Assembly: GCF_900111615.1 (NCBI RefSeq)
Contig: NZ_FOHU01000008.1
Span: 62,001-126,000, forward strand
Source of the DNA: Natronincola peptidivorans
GTDB taxonomy: Bacteria > Bacillota > Clostridia > Peptostreptococcales > Natronincolaceae
Length of the DNA: 64,000 nt
Direction of reading: 5' to 3'
Position numbers and translations under genes: made by a program. How positions within the stretch are numbered: position 1 is the stretch's first letter; every line of letters begins with the position of its first letter. Below, piece after piece: positions 36,273 to 45,650 of the stretch. The notes under the pieces are model-generated. The model was not told the origin of the DNA and did not search any database. It worked only from the letters and a program-made list of their open reading frames with translations.

Positions 36273-37325
36273 TTAATCTAGAGGGACTACATTTTCGTAA
36301 TGTACTTGGAAATACTCTCCCTCTTGTAGCTGAAAATGACCAGATTCATAAAGTGATCCGTCAAGGGTAATGACTACTTTTTCAACGCTAAAATTAAAAC
36401 CTACAGTATTTACAATGCTTTGAATAGCTAATGATTCATATCCGGCACCCAAATTCATTTCAGTAACAAAGTTATCTGATAAATCCACCACAACCAACTC
36501 TTCCTCAGGATTATAGGAAAAAGACTGCAATGTAATATTTTCTGTAAATACTGGCAGTATAGACCCATTAGGAGCCCTTTGTAGATGTTCTATATAGGTA
36601 GGTCTAATTTCATCATTGGTTTGAAAAGGGATGTCAAAATCTTTATAAACCAATTGCTCATTTTCAAAATCAGGATAATAACAACGAAGTACATAGGTAA
36701 CATCGGTATCCTCTTGAATGTTCTCTAGTGTTGTAATTACTTCATCTTCCTGGGTTTGAAAAATAGAAAGTACCATACCTAAACCTTCGACATAATAAGT
36801 TTTTGTCTGGGTTTCTTCGTTACCTTCTGTTGTCACTTCTAAAGCTTCATAATTGCCAGAGGGGGTTTCAATGGCAACATTGATTCCTGTTATTTCCCTT
36901 CTTCTCCCATCAGGCAGCTGCCAATTTGTGCCTACCTCTATAGGTTCCATTAAAAGGATTTCTCCTTCTTTAGCAAAGTTTGCATTGGTATAATCTGATA
37001 AGTTATAGACTTCTCCTCGGCTGAACAATAGCTTTAAAGTCCCGTCCTGATATTCCAGTATTTGTACCACAGTTGTTCCAGTGGAATGATTGCGAACTTG
37101 GGCTCTCCTATTACGAATAAAATCAAAATAGGTTTCCCTCTCTGCAAACTCCATCCCAATTCCTTCATAGGTTAAATAGGTGTTTTCTAAGAAGGGATAA
37201 TAATCCTCAATGGTGATTGTGACTTCATCAGGCTCATCTGCTGGAGGAGCTTCGGGCTGTGGAGCTTCAACTTGACATGCTACAAGGAAACTTAAAGCCA
37301 ATAGTAAGATACCTAGTTTTTTCAC
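36273..37325 (-). CDS. Lipoprotein with C-terminal GerMN domain
   Basis: The 350-residue protein starts at GTG behind AGGAGG. Its signal peptide ends in a lipobox, LSFLVAC, so Cys17 should be lipidated; a Pro/Glu-rich spacer follows. Residues about 40-210 form an unassigned beta-rich domain. From about 225 the sequence matches the GerMN pattern (VLRCYYPDFENEQLV..., LPVFTENITLQSFSY..., VVVDLSDNFV). GerM-like proteins act at the forespore membrane or wall during sporulation and germination. The gene is monocistronic. Confidence 0.85.
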   Translation of the reverse strand: MKKLGILLLALSFLVACQVEAPQPEAPPADEPDEVTITIEDYYPFLENTYLTYEGIGMEFAERETYFDFIRNRRAQVRNHSTGTTVVQILEYQDGTLKLLFSRGEVYNLSDYTNANFAKEGEILLMEPIEVGTNWQLPDGRRREITGINVAIETPSGNYEALEVTTEGNEETQTKTYYVEGLGMVLSIFQTQEDEVITTLENIQEDTDVTYVLRCYYPDFENEQLVYKDFDIPFQTNDEIRPTYIEHLQRAPNGSILPVFTENITLQSFSYNPEEELVVVDLSDNFVTEMNLGAGYESLAIQSIVNTVGFNFSVEKVVITLDGSLYESGHFQLQEGEYFQVHYENVVPLD

Positions 37326-37480
37326 ATCTTTACCTCCTACTCTTTTTAGAAATTACTATATCTCCATCTTAGCAACTTGTATATTTGTTAAAACGCCCAA
37401 TTGTTGTTAGACTCTATACTTATATAGCTGGGTGCTACATATTATATGGAATTACCGATTAATTATGCTTATCAATCTAT

Positions 37481-38218
37481 TTATCCTTCAAAAGTCCTCC
37501 CTTTTACAACAGCATCTTCTAAAGACATACCTGTAAAACACTGGGCAGGTAGAAGCCTTCCACTCTTTTTGTCATCTAAAAAAGCCCCAACAACGATTCC
37601 TGGAATACTACTTTCTATTGAATTAGGTGCATTAGGCCCCCCTAAGTCGGTTCTACACCAGCCTGGATCCGTTAAATTGATCATAACGTCAGTCCCCTCC
37701 AGCTTTGTCCCCAAATCCTTTGTAAATTTATCAAGGGCTGCTTTACTGGCTGAATAGCCTGCCTGCTCTGGTTCATCCTTGATTCCGCTGGTGGTATTGA
37801 TAACTCGCCCAAAACCTCTTTGGATCATTTTGGGAATCAAACGATAACAAATGGTGGCGACAGCAATAAAGTTGATACGAAAGCTCAAATCAAAATCTTC
37901 CATTGGAGTTTTCCAATAATCTGTTCTATAAGCGATTTGTACCGCAGCATTATTAAAAATAATGTCTATAGGAATTCTCATAGCTTCAATTTCATCCAGC
38001 ATAGCCACTACCTCCTGATGATTGGCAAGCTCTGCTTGTACACAATAAGCCTCAACACCTAATGCTTTTACCTCTTCTTCTACCTTTTTTGTGTGTTCTA
38101 GCTTTCTACTATGTAAAATAAGGTTGCAACCATGCCTTGCCATAAAAACTGCTGTCTCATAGCCTAGCCCCCTACTTGCACCCGTAATCAATGCCCATCT
38201 CCCTCTTACATCTACCAT
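37481..38218 (-). CDS. Short-chain dehydrogenase/reductase
   Basis: This 245-residue classical SDR has the cofactor loop TGASRGLG near residue 13, NNAA in the strand before the active site, and the catalytic YSASK with an upstream serine in TTSG. The residues after the glycine motif (LHSRK) suggest NADP(H). The substrate is unknown. The ATG at 38216-38218 is preferred to a TTG two codons earlier because GGAGGAG precedes it by 8 nt. It has a short gap to the aminotransferase gene and could be co-transcribed with it. Confidence 0.88.
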   Translation of the reverse strand: MVDVRGRWALITGASRGLGYETAVFMARHGCNLILHSRKLEHTKKVEEEVKALGVEAYCVQAELANHQEVVAMLDEIEAMRIPIDIIFNNAAVQIAYRTDYWKTPMEDFDLSFRINFIAVATICYRLIPKMIQRGFGRVINTTSGIKDEPEQAGYSASKAALDKFTKDLGTKLEGTDVMINLTDPGWCRTDLGGPNAPNSIESSIPGIVVGAFLDDKKSGRLLPAQCFTGMSLEDAVVKGRTFEG

Positions 38219-38338
38219 AATCAACTCTCCTCCTACCTTTTTTTATAATAATACCATAAATATAAGACTTTCTCTCAGTTATGATAAAACAGACAGTAAA
38301 GTTTATTATTTCTATTAAACCCTTCTGTCTGTTTAGAT

Positions 38339-39547
38339 TTATAGTTTAGAGGAAAGTAAATTTCCTAGTTTCTCAATGCCAATTCTGATTCTATCTGGAG
38401 TAACACCCCCAAAGCTAATTCTCATACAGTTATTTCCCTTTCCTCCTCCTTCAGCAAAAAAGCTCTCACCTGCTACATAGGATACCTTCACCTCTGGATT
38501 TGTACTGGATTCAATCAGCAATTCAGTTGTATTAATACCTCCTGGTAACTCTGCCCATGTGAAGAGCCCACCATCCGGGAAAATTCTTTTGGTTTCCTTT
38601 GGGAAAAACTCATCAATGCATTCTATCATAGTATCTCTTCTCTCCCGGTATAAGTCACAGATTTTTTTAAGATGAGCTGGATAATATCCCCGTTTAAAGA
38701 ATTCTGCGCAGATTACTTGTACTAATGTAGATGTGTGAGAGTTGGTTGCTGTCTTTGCATCAAACAGCTTAGCCGTCACTTCATCATTGGCTAAAACGTA
38801 ACCAAGTCTGCTGCCTGGTGAAAAAATCTTAGAGAAGCTATTTGCCATAATGGTATGTCCAGTTTTGTCGAAGGCTTTAATAGGCAACAAATCTTTCCCG
38901 CTGTAACGGATATCTCGATATGGATCATCCTCTAAAATAATGATATCGTAATTGCTCCCTAGTTCAGCGATTTTTTGTCTTCTATCTAATGATAGGGTCC
39001 TGCCGGTAGGATTCTGAAAGGTAGGGATGACATAAATCATTTTGGGTTTATATTTCAAAATTTTTGCTTCTAAATCCTCAGGAACCATACCATTGTCATC
39101 CATATCTACAGCAATACATTTTGCTTGAAACATCTCAAATATTTCTACAGCCTGAACAAAGGTAGGTGATTCCACCAAAATCACATCACCAGGATCAACA
39201 TATAGCTGACATGTCAAGTTAATGGGCTCCAAACCACCATTAGTAATCAAAATATTATCAACCTTTCCTTTTACACCCTTAGGTGCCAGCAGCTCATGCA
39301 GGATAGCCTCTCTAAGATCCATTAAACCCATAACGTTTCCGTATTGCAGAGCTTCTACTCCCCTTTTGTCCGTCCTCATAACTTCATTTGTTATTTCACG
39401 AATAATATCAATAGGCAAAGCTTCTTTTGCAGGAGCGCCCCCACCAAAAGATATAATTTCAGGATCATTCATCGCACCAAATAAATTTCGAATAGCTAAT
39501 GCAGATTTCTCCATTGTCTTCATACGCTGTGCAAATTTCGCCATCAT
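38339..39547 (-). CDS. PLP-dependent class I/II aminotransferase (2-aminoadipate/aromatic type)
   Basis: The 402-residue enzyme has the fold-type I signature with the Schiff-base lysine in NSFSKIFSPGSRLGY and an NPTG-type PTFQNPTGRTL segment. The FGGGAP N-terminus and DDPYRDIRY are typical of the LysN/MocR-like aminotransferases that act on 2-aminoadipate, aromatic or branched amino acids. It lacks the GntR-type HTH of true MocR proteins. The specific substrate cannot be fixed. GGGGG lies before a double ATG; the second may be used. Confidence 0.88.
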   Translation of the reverse strand: MMAKFAQRMKTMEKSALAIRNLFGAMNDPEIISFGGGAPAKEALPIDIIREITNEVMRTDKRGVEALQYGNVMGLMDLREAILHELLAPKGVKGKVDNILITNGGLEPINLTCQLYVDPGDVILVESPTFVQAVEIFEMFQAKCIAVDMDDNGMVPEDLEAKILKYKPKMIYVIPTFQNPTGRTLSLDRRQKIAELGSNYDIIILEDDPYRDIRYSGKDLLPIKAFDKTGHTIMANSFSKIFSPGSRLGYVLANDEVTAKLFDAKTATNSHTSTLVQVICAEFFKRGYYPAHLKKICDLYRERRDTMIECIDEFFPKETKRIFPDGGLFTWAELPGGINTTELLIESSTNPEVKVSYVAGESFFAEGGGKGNNCMRISFGGVTPDRIRIGIEKLGNLLSSKL

Positions 39548-39753
39548 AAGCCCCCATTTCTTTTCATGTTTTCAGTAAACAGAATAACTCATAAAAAATA
39601 TTTAAACCACAATTATTTCTATACATACATTATACACAAAATCATCTTATTGTGGTGTCAAGATTTTTGTCTATTGTTTCTTCTTCTGAAATTGTTCATT
39701 TTAATGTCAAAAACGAAGTTCATGTTGAAGGGCAAGATACTATAGAAGGATAA

Positions 39754-39781
39754 GAGGAACTGGTTCTTATCCCAGTTCCTC
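39754..39781. terminator. Hairpin downstream of the TipA-like regulator
   Basis: GAGGAACTGG/CCAGTTCCTC perfect 10-bp stem, 12 nt beyond the stop codon of the gene at 39794. The T-run is short. Confidence 0.55.
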
Positions 39782-39793
39782 TATATTTCTTTA

Positions 39794-40561
39794 TTATGAT
39801 TTTTTACCTTTAGTGTAAATAACAATAGCATCCCTTAGAAACTCTGCTGCACCTGTTTGTTCTGCATCATAATAGGCTGCAAACCTCTCATCTGCCACAT
39901 ACATTTCAGCTAAGCTTCTATGAGCCTCCGCATTGTAATAGCCCCAGCACATACTAATCCAATCCTTATGGAGTCTGGCTGTTTCTTGAGCTAAGTCACT
40001 TGCAGGATTACCATCTTTATAAGCTTCTGCTAGCTTAGACTTGATTTGTTTTTCAAGCTCCACCATTTTTTCATACTCTTCCTTTGACAGGTTTCTGAAG
40101 GCTTCCTTTGACCTATTCACCGCTTCTTCTCCATATTTTTCTCTAACCTCTTTACCATATTTCTTTTCATTGTCATCTATTAGCTTTTTCTTAAAGCCTT
40201 CAAATTTTTCTTTGTCATTCATGACTATACTCCTTTCTCTTGAAGCAATTGTCCTTTCAACATTTTTAATCAAAAGATCTAGCTGCATCCTTTTTTCAAG
40301 AAGCTTTTTCTGATGTTCAGCCAGTGCTGCTAAAGCGTCAAAGTTAGGATCTGTTATGATATCCTTGATTCCTTCTAAACTTACGCCCAACTCTCTGTAA
40401 AAAAGTATTTGCTGCAGTCTATCCACTTCTGTTTTGCCATAAATACGATAGCCTGATGAATTGATTCTTGCCGGCTTAAGAAGTTCAATTTCATCATAGT
40501 ACCTTAATGTTCGTGAACTGACACCTGCTATCTGGGCTAACTGCTGCACTGTATATTCCAT
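39794..40561 (-). CDS. MerR-family regulator with TipAS-type effector domain
   Basis: The protein of about 255 residues has an N-terminal MerR HTH (MEYTVQQLAQIAGVSSRTLRYYDEIELL, then SGYRIYGKTEVDRL). A dimerisation helix follows, and a C-terminal helical domain (about 115-250) with WISMCWGYYNAEAHRSLAEMY matches TipAS, the drug-binding domain of TipA/Mta-type activators. It would activate multidrug-resistance genes on binding small molecules. No pump gene is adjacent, though it may autoregulate. AGGAGG favours the second of two successive ATG codons. Confidence 0.9.
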   Translation of the reverse strand: MEYTVQQLAQIAGVSSRTLRYYDEIELLKPARINSSGYRIYGKTEVDRLQQILFYRELGVSLEGIKDIITDPNFDALAALAEHQKKLLEKRMQLDLLIKNVERTIASRERSIVMNDKEKFEGFKKKLIDDNEKKYGKEVREKYGEEAVNRSKEAFRNLSKEEYEKMVELEKQIKSKLAEAYKDGNPASDLAQETARLHKDWISMCWGYYNAEAHRSLAEMYVADERFAAYYDAEQTGAAEFLRDAIVIYTKGKKS

Positions 40562-40651
40562 CATTCCACCTCCTGATAAATTAAGAGTACACCTTTACCC
40601 TACGTTAATGTCAAGGAGTATTTTTAAAAAAAGTAAATTTTTTTATCTTGT

Positions 40652-41323
40652 TTAATGCCTTTCACTATAAGGCTTTGCAAAACGGTCCTGATAAACCTTG
40701 TTCTTTTTCAATTGACTGTTCCAATAATAATTGGTGATACCAGTTTTTGAAAGTATACTAAAACATTGGGCTGCAAAATTGCTCATCTTTTCTCTACCTG
40801 CAATTTTTTTTACGATCTCTACATTAAATTGATTTTCAAGCAGTAAACTATTGCCCAACTGGTTGAAAAGCTTTCTTTTCTTCTTTGTCATGGAAGAAGA
40901 CATTGAGCGAATTCCTTCACTACTGCCCATAATCACAGTCCCCATATATTTTGCATCCAGCTCCTCCGCCAACCATTGGAGGTATTTTTCAACAAATCTT
41001 GATTGATGTGCTTCTGGGAAACCCGAATGTACCACAAACCCTAGCTTTAATCCTGACAAGGATTTTCTTAAGGGTTCAAGTGCTTCAAAAAAAGCCATGA
41101 CAATCCCCGGCATGCAATCAGTATACAAGGGAAAAACTATCAGTGCAGTATCGGATGCTTGGATTCTGCTGATATAACTTTGATGATTCTGAGTTTTGTT
41201 TAGATAGAGTAAATCTATAGGGTTATCTGCCTCTTGCTGCAATCCTTCAATCAGCCATTGAATGATGACTTCAGAATTACTGTTCTTTCCTCTTGGTGAA
41301 CCATTAAAGATGACTAATTGCAT
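40652..41323 (-). CDS. NAD(P)H-dependent flavin oxidoreductase (flavodoxin-like fold)
   Basis: The 223-residue protein begins MQLVIFNGSPRGKNSNSEVI, the FMN-phosphate loop of NADPH-dependent FMN reductases. It continues with FPLYTDCMPGIVMAFFEAL, the usual second conserved block. The C-terminal part is longer than in the minimal family. It overlaps the preceding flavodoxin-like gene by 20 nt and belongs to a TetR-FMN reductase-FMN reductase operon. The likely role is reduction of quinones, nitroaromatics or other electron acceptors, inferred from family and regulator context. Confidence 0.82.
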   Translation of the reverse strand: MQLVIFNGSPRGKNSNSEVIIQWLIEGLQQEADNPIDLLYLNKTQNHQSYISRIQASDTALIVFPLYTDCMPGIVMAFFEALEPLRKSLSGLKLGFVVHSGFPEAHQSRFVEKYLQWLAEELDAKYMGTVIMGSSEGIRSMSSSMTKKKRKLFNQLGNSLLLENQFNVEIVKKIAGREKMSNFAAQCFSILSKTGITNYYWNSQLKKNKVYQDRFAKPYSERH

Positions 41324-41855
41324 AATCTACCTCCTCCATATTTCCATCAGATAAAATAGAAAAAGCAAGTTCTGTCTTCATATTAATTGCCAGTCGTTGA
41401 TAGATACTGGTAATCATATCATAGCTATCCTTTCCATAGGATATTCTGTCTACAAGAATCAATCCCAATTTAGGATATTGATCATATCTTTTGATGTGGT
41501 GACACTCTCCATTAAAAATTCCGATGTAAGGGTGAAGAAGAGGTATCATCTTGTCATTCACCTTTTTTATATTTGCACTTACAAATCCCATATGGACAGG
41601 GGAAACAAAAACAGTAAGATGGGAGTTAATCATACTCTTAAGCAGTCTAGGCATTTCATCCTCCTGTATACATCTCCCTGGTGTCTTTACCCAACAGCTC
41701 CAACACCCGCAGCAATAATTTATGTCCATATTTCTAAGGTCAAAGCATTCAAATTCAATATTAGCTTTATTCTTGTTTAGTATTACTTCTAACTCATGCT
41801 CCAATGTCAAATAACTGTTATCAGACATCCCATTTATGATGGTGATTCTTTTCAC
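41304..41855 (-). CDS. Flavodoxin-family NAD(P)H reductase with cysteine motif
   Basis: This 183-residue protein starts at GTG 41853-41855, sharing one base with the TetR stop codon (TAGTG), with GGAGG 7 nt upstream. It begins VKRITIINGMSDNS and has DINYCCGCWSCWVKTPGRC near 45-63, the cysteine pattern of iron-sulfur flavoprotein-like FMN reductases, then MGFVSANIKKVNDKM. It is coupled to the TetR gene in front and the second reductase behind. The substrate is unknown. Confidence 0.85.
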   Translation of the reverse strand: MKRITIINGMSDNSYLTLEHELEVILNKNKANIEFECFDLRNMDINYCCGCWSCWVKTPGRCIQEDEMPRLLKSMINSHLTVFVSPVHMGFVSANIKKVNDKMIPLLHPYIGIFNGECHHIKRYDQYPKLGLILVDRISYGKDSYDMITSIYQRLAINMKTELAFSILSDGNMEEVDYAISHL

Positions 41856-42460
41856 TATAATCCCTCCCTTTTTCTGTGGCACTTTAGATATTCTTGAAGC
41901 TTTCCTCTTCTAAGGGCAGTTCCTCCTATAATATCCCCTCCAATATTCCCCAGGGCTTTGATAAAGTAATCCTGAGATGTATCCTCCAGCATGTCAGCAC
42001 AAATGAAGGATGCCAGACCATGGGTATATACTGTCAGCTTCTCTAGTATTTCTTTAAGGTCTTCTTCTAGGATTTTAAGGCTTGCTTCTTTCTTCATTTG
42101 TATTAGATTTTTTCTGGTAAACTCCTCTAGAATGTTTTGATATGTATTACTTTCAATGAAAAGAGTCCTATAGATGAACCTGTATTCCTTTGCAAACTCC
42201 AGCATACCTACGCCAATATTTAAAAAATAGTCTTGCGTGTACTCCTTCTCGGTATATTTCAAAAGCAGCTGCAATGACTTTTCTAAAAGGATATCTTTCA
42301 ACTCATCTATACTGTTAAAGCTAGTATAGACGGGTGCAGTGGAACACTTTAGCTTGGCTGCAATTTTTCTGGCTGAGACTCCTGCCATACCCTCCTCTTT
42401 AAATACTTTGAAGGCTGCTTCGATAATATCATCTTTTGTAAAAACGATTTGTTTTGGCAT
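41855..42460 (-). CDS. TetR/AcrR-family regulator of the flavin reductase operon
   Basis: The 201-residue protein has an N-terminal HTH (FTKDDIIEAAFKVFKEEGMAGVSARKIAAKLKCSTAPVY in shortened form) followed by a helical ligand-binding domain. It is the first gene of an operon with two flavodoxin-like reductases and has AAGGAGG before the ATG. A palindromic region just upstream (42479-42502) probably serves as autoregulatory operator. The inducing ligand is unknown. Confidence 0.9.
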   Translation of the reverse strand: MPKQIVFTKDDIIEAAFKVFKEEGMAGVSARKIAAKLKCSTAPVYTSFNSIDELKDILLEKSLQLLLKYTEKEYTQDYFLNIGVGMLEFAKEYRFIYRTLFIESNTYQNILEEFTRKNLIQMKKEASLKILEEDLKEILEKLTVYTHGLASFICADMLEDTSQDYFIKALGNIGGDIIGGTALRRGKLQEYLKCHRKREGL

Positions 42461-42478
42461 AGCTCCTCCTTTTAAAGT

Positions 42479-42516
42479 AACATGCGTTTTATTACACGTG
42501 TTATTTTATAGTGTAA
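42479..42516. promoter_or_regulatory. Putative operator upstream of the leftward TetR gene
   Basis: AACATGCG and CGTGTT, plus TTACAC and GTGTAA, form overlapping imperfect inverted repeats 20-55 nt before the TetR start codon. The shape fits a TetR dimer site. The assignment is inference. Confidence 0.4.
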
Positions 42517-42669
42517 TAGTATTATTGTCAATATTTTCTAGTAAAAAAATAACAATAACTTTTCTTTTTGTAATCCAACAGCTGCAAATTTACGCCTATT
42601 ATCAAAAAAAACTTGATATCGAAGATAAATATATGCTATATTTAAATAAAAAAGGGCGAGTGGTCTTTT

Positions 42670-43248
42670 ATGCAAGTGTTAAAGGATGAAATTAGAAGTA
42701 GAATAATTGAAGCAGCTACCGAGGAATTTTTAGCATTTGGATTTCAGCTTACATCTACAAGGAAAATCATATCCAAGGCTAAAATCAGTAAAGGAAATCT
42801 TTATAACTATTTTAATAGTAAAGAGGAGCTTTTCTATACCATCACCTCTCCAGTGTATGATTACTTAAACTCAACTATGGAGAAAACCTTTGATCATGGT
42901 GAAACAGAGAAATTTAACCCTATTGCAATACACACATTAGCTGTTACTCTTGGAGAAATGCTGTCTCATTACCAGAAGCAATTTATCATTCTTATGACTA
43001 AAAGCGAAGGTACTAAGTATGCTAACTTTAAGGATCAGCTTATAGATAAGCTCTCAGAACACTTTCTTAATAGTAATAGGAGCAGTAATAATAATGAAGA
43101 ATTAGATTTGTTAATGAAAATTGTTGCTGCTAATTTTATTGGTGCCCTGATTGAAATTGCTAAAGAATATAAGGATAGAGAATGGGCCATGAATAATGTA
43201 GAATTATATTTTAAATATCATTTTAATGGGATTCAGCAGTTTTTTTAA
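42670..43248 (+). CDS. TetR-family regulator of the EFR1/methyltransferase group
   Basis: The 192-residue protein has the HTH IIEAATEEFLAFGFQLTSTRKIISKAKISKGNLYNYFNSKEELFY (shortened here) at about 10-55, with the canonical NLYNYF recognition-helix end. A long helical C-terminal domain follows. It lies 130 bp from the divergently oriented TetR operon and precedes the EFR1 ferredoxin and methyltransferase genes on the same strand, so it probably regulates them. A TTGATA/TATATT pair with 18-nt spacing is seen upstream. Confidence 0.88.
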   Translation: MQVLKDEIRSRIIEAATEEFLAFGFQLTSTRKIISKAKISKGNLYNYFNSKEELFYTITSPVYDYLNSTMEKTFDHGETEKFNPIAIHTLAVTLGEMLSHYQKQFIILMTKSEGTKYANFKDQLIDKLSEHFLNSNRSSNNNEELDLLMKIVAANFIGALIEIAKEYKDREWAMNNVELYFKYHFNGIQQFF

Positions 43249-43407
43249 TTTTTTTTATTCAATAAAGACCAATCGCTCGCTAATCCTATGGAAGGAGGCT
43301 ATGATGATATAAGCTCTTTAGAATACATACTTATCATCCGTTTTTCCCATTTTATTTTTTATTTTAATAACGGGCGTTAGTTCGTTTATCGTTTGGGAGG
43401 AGATTTT

Positions 43408-44316
43408 ATGAAAATTGTAATTGTAGTTTTTAGTCCAGGAGGACACACAAAGAAAGTGGCAGAGATCATTAAAGAAAGCATGGAGAAAAAAAGTGTTGCC
43501 GTTGAAATCATTGACACAACCGGCAAGGCTATTTTTGATAATTCTCGTAGTATTCAAGCTTATTTAAAAAGTGTAATACCGCCCCATGATATATTGATGG
43601 TCGGTGCTCCTGTCTATGCCCACCACTTTCACTATAATGTCTTAAGCATTATAGATGCACTTCCTTCTCCAGGAAATGGATGGGGAAAATTCTCAATACC
43701 ATTTGTAACCTATGGTACCATTAATTCAGGTATTTCCTTATATGAGGCAGGTAATCATTTGAATAAAACCGGAAGAAAAAACATATTTGCTTTAAAAATT
43801 GATTCTTTTCATGTAATGTCAAGATTTCTATCGACTACTATTAATGAAGGTAAACCTGGAAAGGAAATTGAACCTTTGATGAATGAATTAGCAGATAAAA
43901 TAATAAGCCTAGATATTTCACAAGCTGATAAGATAATTGACATATTGCCTAAGCTTAACTATCAAAAACTAACATGCAAAATAAAAGCAAATACGATTTT
44001 TAGAGAAAAATTTTTTCAAGATAGGATATATCCACAGCTTTCATTCAACAAAGAAAAGTGTGTTTGTTGCCAAAAATGCATTAAGAAATGCCCTGTGCAG
44101 AGACTTTTACTAGCTGAAGATGGATTAGACATATTGAAAGGCAATCCAGCTTGTATTCATTGTGGGGAATGTATTCATGCATGTGAATTTTCAGCACTTG
44201 ACTTTAAGACAGATGAGGCTAGCAAAGCTAAATGGAATAAAGTATTTAATCAAGCTATTAAAGGTAAAGGAATATTGCCATCAAATGAGTTCCCAAAAAC
44301 TGTATTATATTATTAA
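43408..44316 (+). CDS. EFR1-family flavodoxin/2x[4Fe-4S] ferredoxin fusion
   Basis: The 302-residue protein combines an N-terminal flavodoxin domain (about 1-170; VVFSPGGHTKKVAEII is the FMN loop, MVGAPVYAHHFHYNV follows) with two C-terminal [4Fe-4S] motifs (CVCCQKCIKKCP and CIHCGECIHACEF, about 215-270). This is the EFR1 family found in anaerobes as an intramolecular electron relay. The ATG at 43408 follows GGGAGGAG; an earlier in-frame TTG lies inside that site. It sits between a TetR gene and a methyltransferase gene. Confidence 0.9.
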   Translation: MKIVIVVFSPGGHTKKVAEIIKESMEKKSVAVEIIDTTGKAIFDNSRSIQAYLKSVIPPHDILMVGAPVYAHHFHYNVLSIIDALPSPGNGWGKFSIPFVTYGTINSGISLYEAGNHLNKTGRKNIFALKIDSFHVMSRFLSTTINEGKPGKEIEPLMNELADKIISLDISQADKIIDILPKLNYQKLTCKIKANTIFREKFFQDRIYPQLSFNKEKCVCCQKCIKKCPVQRLLLAEDGLDILKGNPACIHCGECIHACEFSALDFKTDEASKAKWNKVFNQAIKGKGILPSNEFPKTVLYY

Positions 44317-44385
44317 GGTCTGCAAGTATTTTCATCAGATGCTACGCTTGTAACTTTGATAGATTATGGAAGGGAGAAGGAGTAT

Positions 44386-44946
44386 ATGAGCATTAAAAAA
44401 TTAATCTTTAACGAAGAATCGAAAAGTGCAAATAAATTCTTTATGAAGATGTTAAAGTGGTTAGATCACCCCAAAAGAACAAAATATAATAATCCTGAGA
44501 AGCTGGCGAAAGCTTCTGGAATACAACCTGGTCAAACTGTTCTAGAAATTGGCTGTGGATCAGGTTTTTTTACTTCCCATGCGTCAAAACTGCTAGGTAG
44601 CGAAGGTAAACTTTATTCCACAGATATTCATTCCCTAGCTGTTGAAGAAACCCAAAAGAAAGTTAATGAATTGGGACTAAAAAATGTTGTCGTCAAAATA
44701 GATGATGCAATGAGTTCCTCTTTTGAAGATTCCACATTTGATCTTGTATTGCTTTATGGTGTTGTACCAGCCCCTGTGATTTCTATGACAGATATCTCTT
44801 GTGAAATCTACAGAGTATTAAAACCAGGAGGTGTCTATGCTATCTGGACCATGGTGCCATTTTGGTCACCCAATGCTGCACTAAAGAGTGCTTCTTTTGA
44901 AAAAATGAAAAGGGTTAATGGGGTTTATCGTTTTCGCAAATTGTAA
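44386..44946 (+). CDS. Class I SAM-dependent methyltransferase
   Basis: The 186-residue protein has the SAM-binding motif VLEIGCGSGFFTSHASKLL at about 49-67, an acidic residue after strand 2 (YSTDIHS), and motif IV-like DLVLLYGVV. It is short for a full methyltransferase with a substrate-binding cap, and the C-terminal end (VNGVYRFRKL) resembles UbiE/arsenite-type small enzymes. The substrate is unknown. The ATG at 44386 is chosen for its GGGAG/GGAG site. It closes the TetR-EFR1-methyltransferase group. Confidence 0.85.
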   Translation: MSIKKLIFNEESKSANKFFMKMLKWLDHPKRTKYNNPEKLAKASGIQPGQTVLEIGCGSGFFTSHASKLLGSEGKLYSTDIHSLAVEETQKKVNELGLKNVVVKIDDAMSSSFEDSTFDLVLLYGVVPAPVISMTDISCEIYRVLKPGGVYAIWTMVPFWSPNAALKSASFEKMKRVNGVYRFRKL

Positions 44947-45000
44947 AATAGGTGGTTGTTTAAAAGCCTGTATCTATAGCAAGTAAAGCTTTACTCTAAA

Positions 45001-45060
45001 AAACTAGACAAGGCAGCAAAATGATTGATTTGATTTTGCTCCTTGTCTAGTTTTATTTTT
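45001..45060 (+). terminator. Terminator of the EFR1/methyltransferase group
   Basis: AAACTAGACAAGG pairs with CCTTGTCTAGTTT, with an inner AGCAAAAT/ATTTTGCT stem. The plus strand continues with ATTTTT, a clean intrinsic terminator. Confidence 0.9.
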
Positions 45061-45162
45061 CTACTTATTTCATATCAGATAGTTTTTATATTATTACTAA
45101 ACAATTTCACAGATCAAAAATTTACCCCATCTAAATCCCATGAATTTTTAAAAATATGTAGA

Positions 45163-45552
45163 CTAAGGTTGTAATATCTTATTCCACTTCTCTAGCTCTG
45201 CTGAATCATTACTGACATCTTTGATAATGACAGTGTTCTTGAATTCTTTCATTTTTTCTCTCGCTATTCTTGCTGTTTTTAGGACAGCTTTATTTTTTGA
45301 TGTTGACGTTCCTCTTATTTGTTCATTTAATGCTGCATCATTAATCATAATAGTTATCTCACGATCCACATATTTCTCTAATTCCTCAAACAATGTCATT
45401 AATGCAATTAGACTTACAATGGCTGGTTTCTGATACTCCTTCAAAACGGTTTTTTTGCAGACCAGTTCTTCTTTATCATAGATGCTATATCTAATCTCTA
45501 TATCCTCCCCCTCATAATACCCTGTAATCCCTGCCATATATGCTGTAATCAT
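45163..45552 (-). CDS. Small protein of unknown function
   Basis: I do not recognise this 129-residue protein. It begins with strands MITAYMAGITGYYEGEDIEIRYSIYD and VCKKTVL, has a helix ALMTLFEELEKYV, a strand EITIMINDAALNEQIRG and a basic helix. The alternation is compatible with an RNase H-like fold, but no catalytic acids can be aligned with confidence. AGGAGG stands 6 nt before the ATG. It lies downstream of the K+ channel gene on the same strand after a 98-nt gap. Confidence 0.55.
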   Translation of the reverse strand: MITAYMAGITGYYEGEDIEIRYSIYDKEELVCKKTVLKEYQKPAIVSLIALMTLFEELEKYVDREITIMINDAALNEQIRGTSTSKNKAVLKTARIAREKMKEFKNTVIIKDVSNDSAELEKWNKILQP

Positions 45553-45650
45553 TGTAATCCTCCATTTTCTTTTATTATTATTTTTTAATAGTAGTGGATT
45601 AGTATTATCCCCATTGGCTGTAATTTATTCCTATCAAAATGTCCCTTGGC

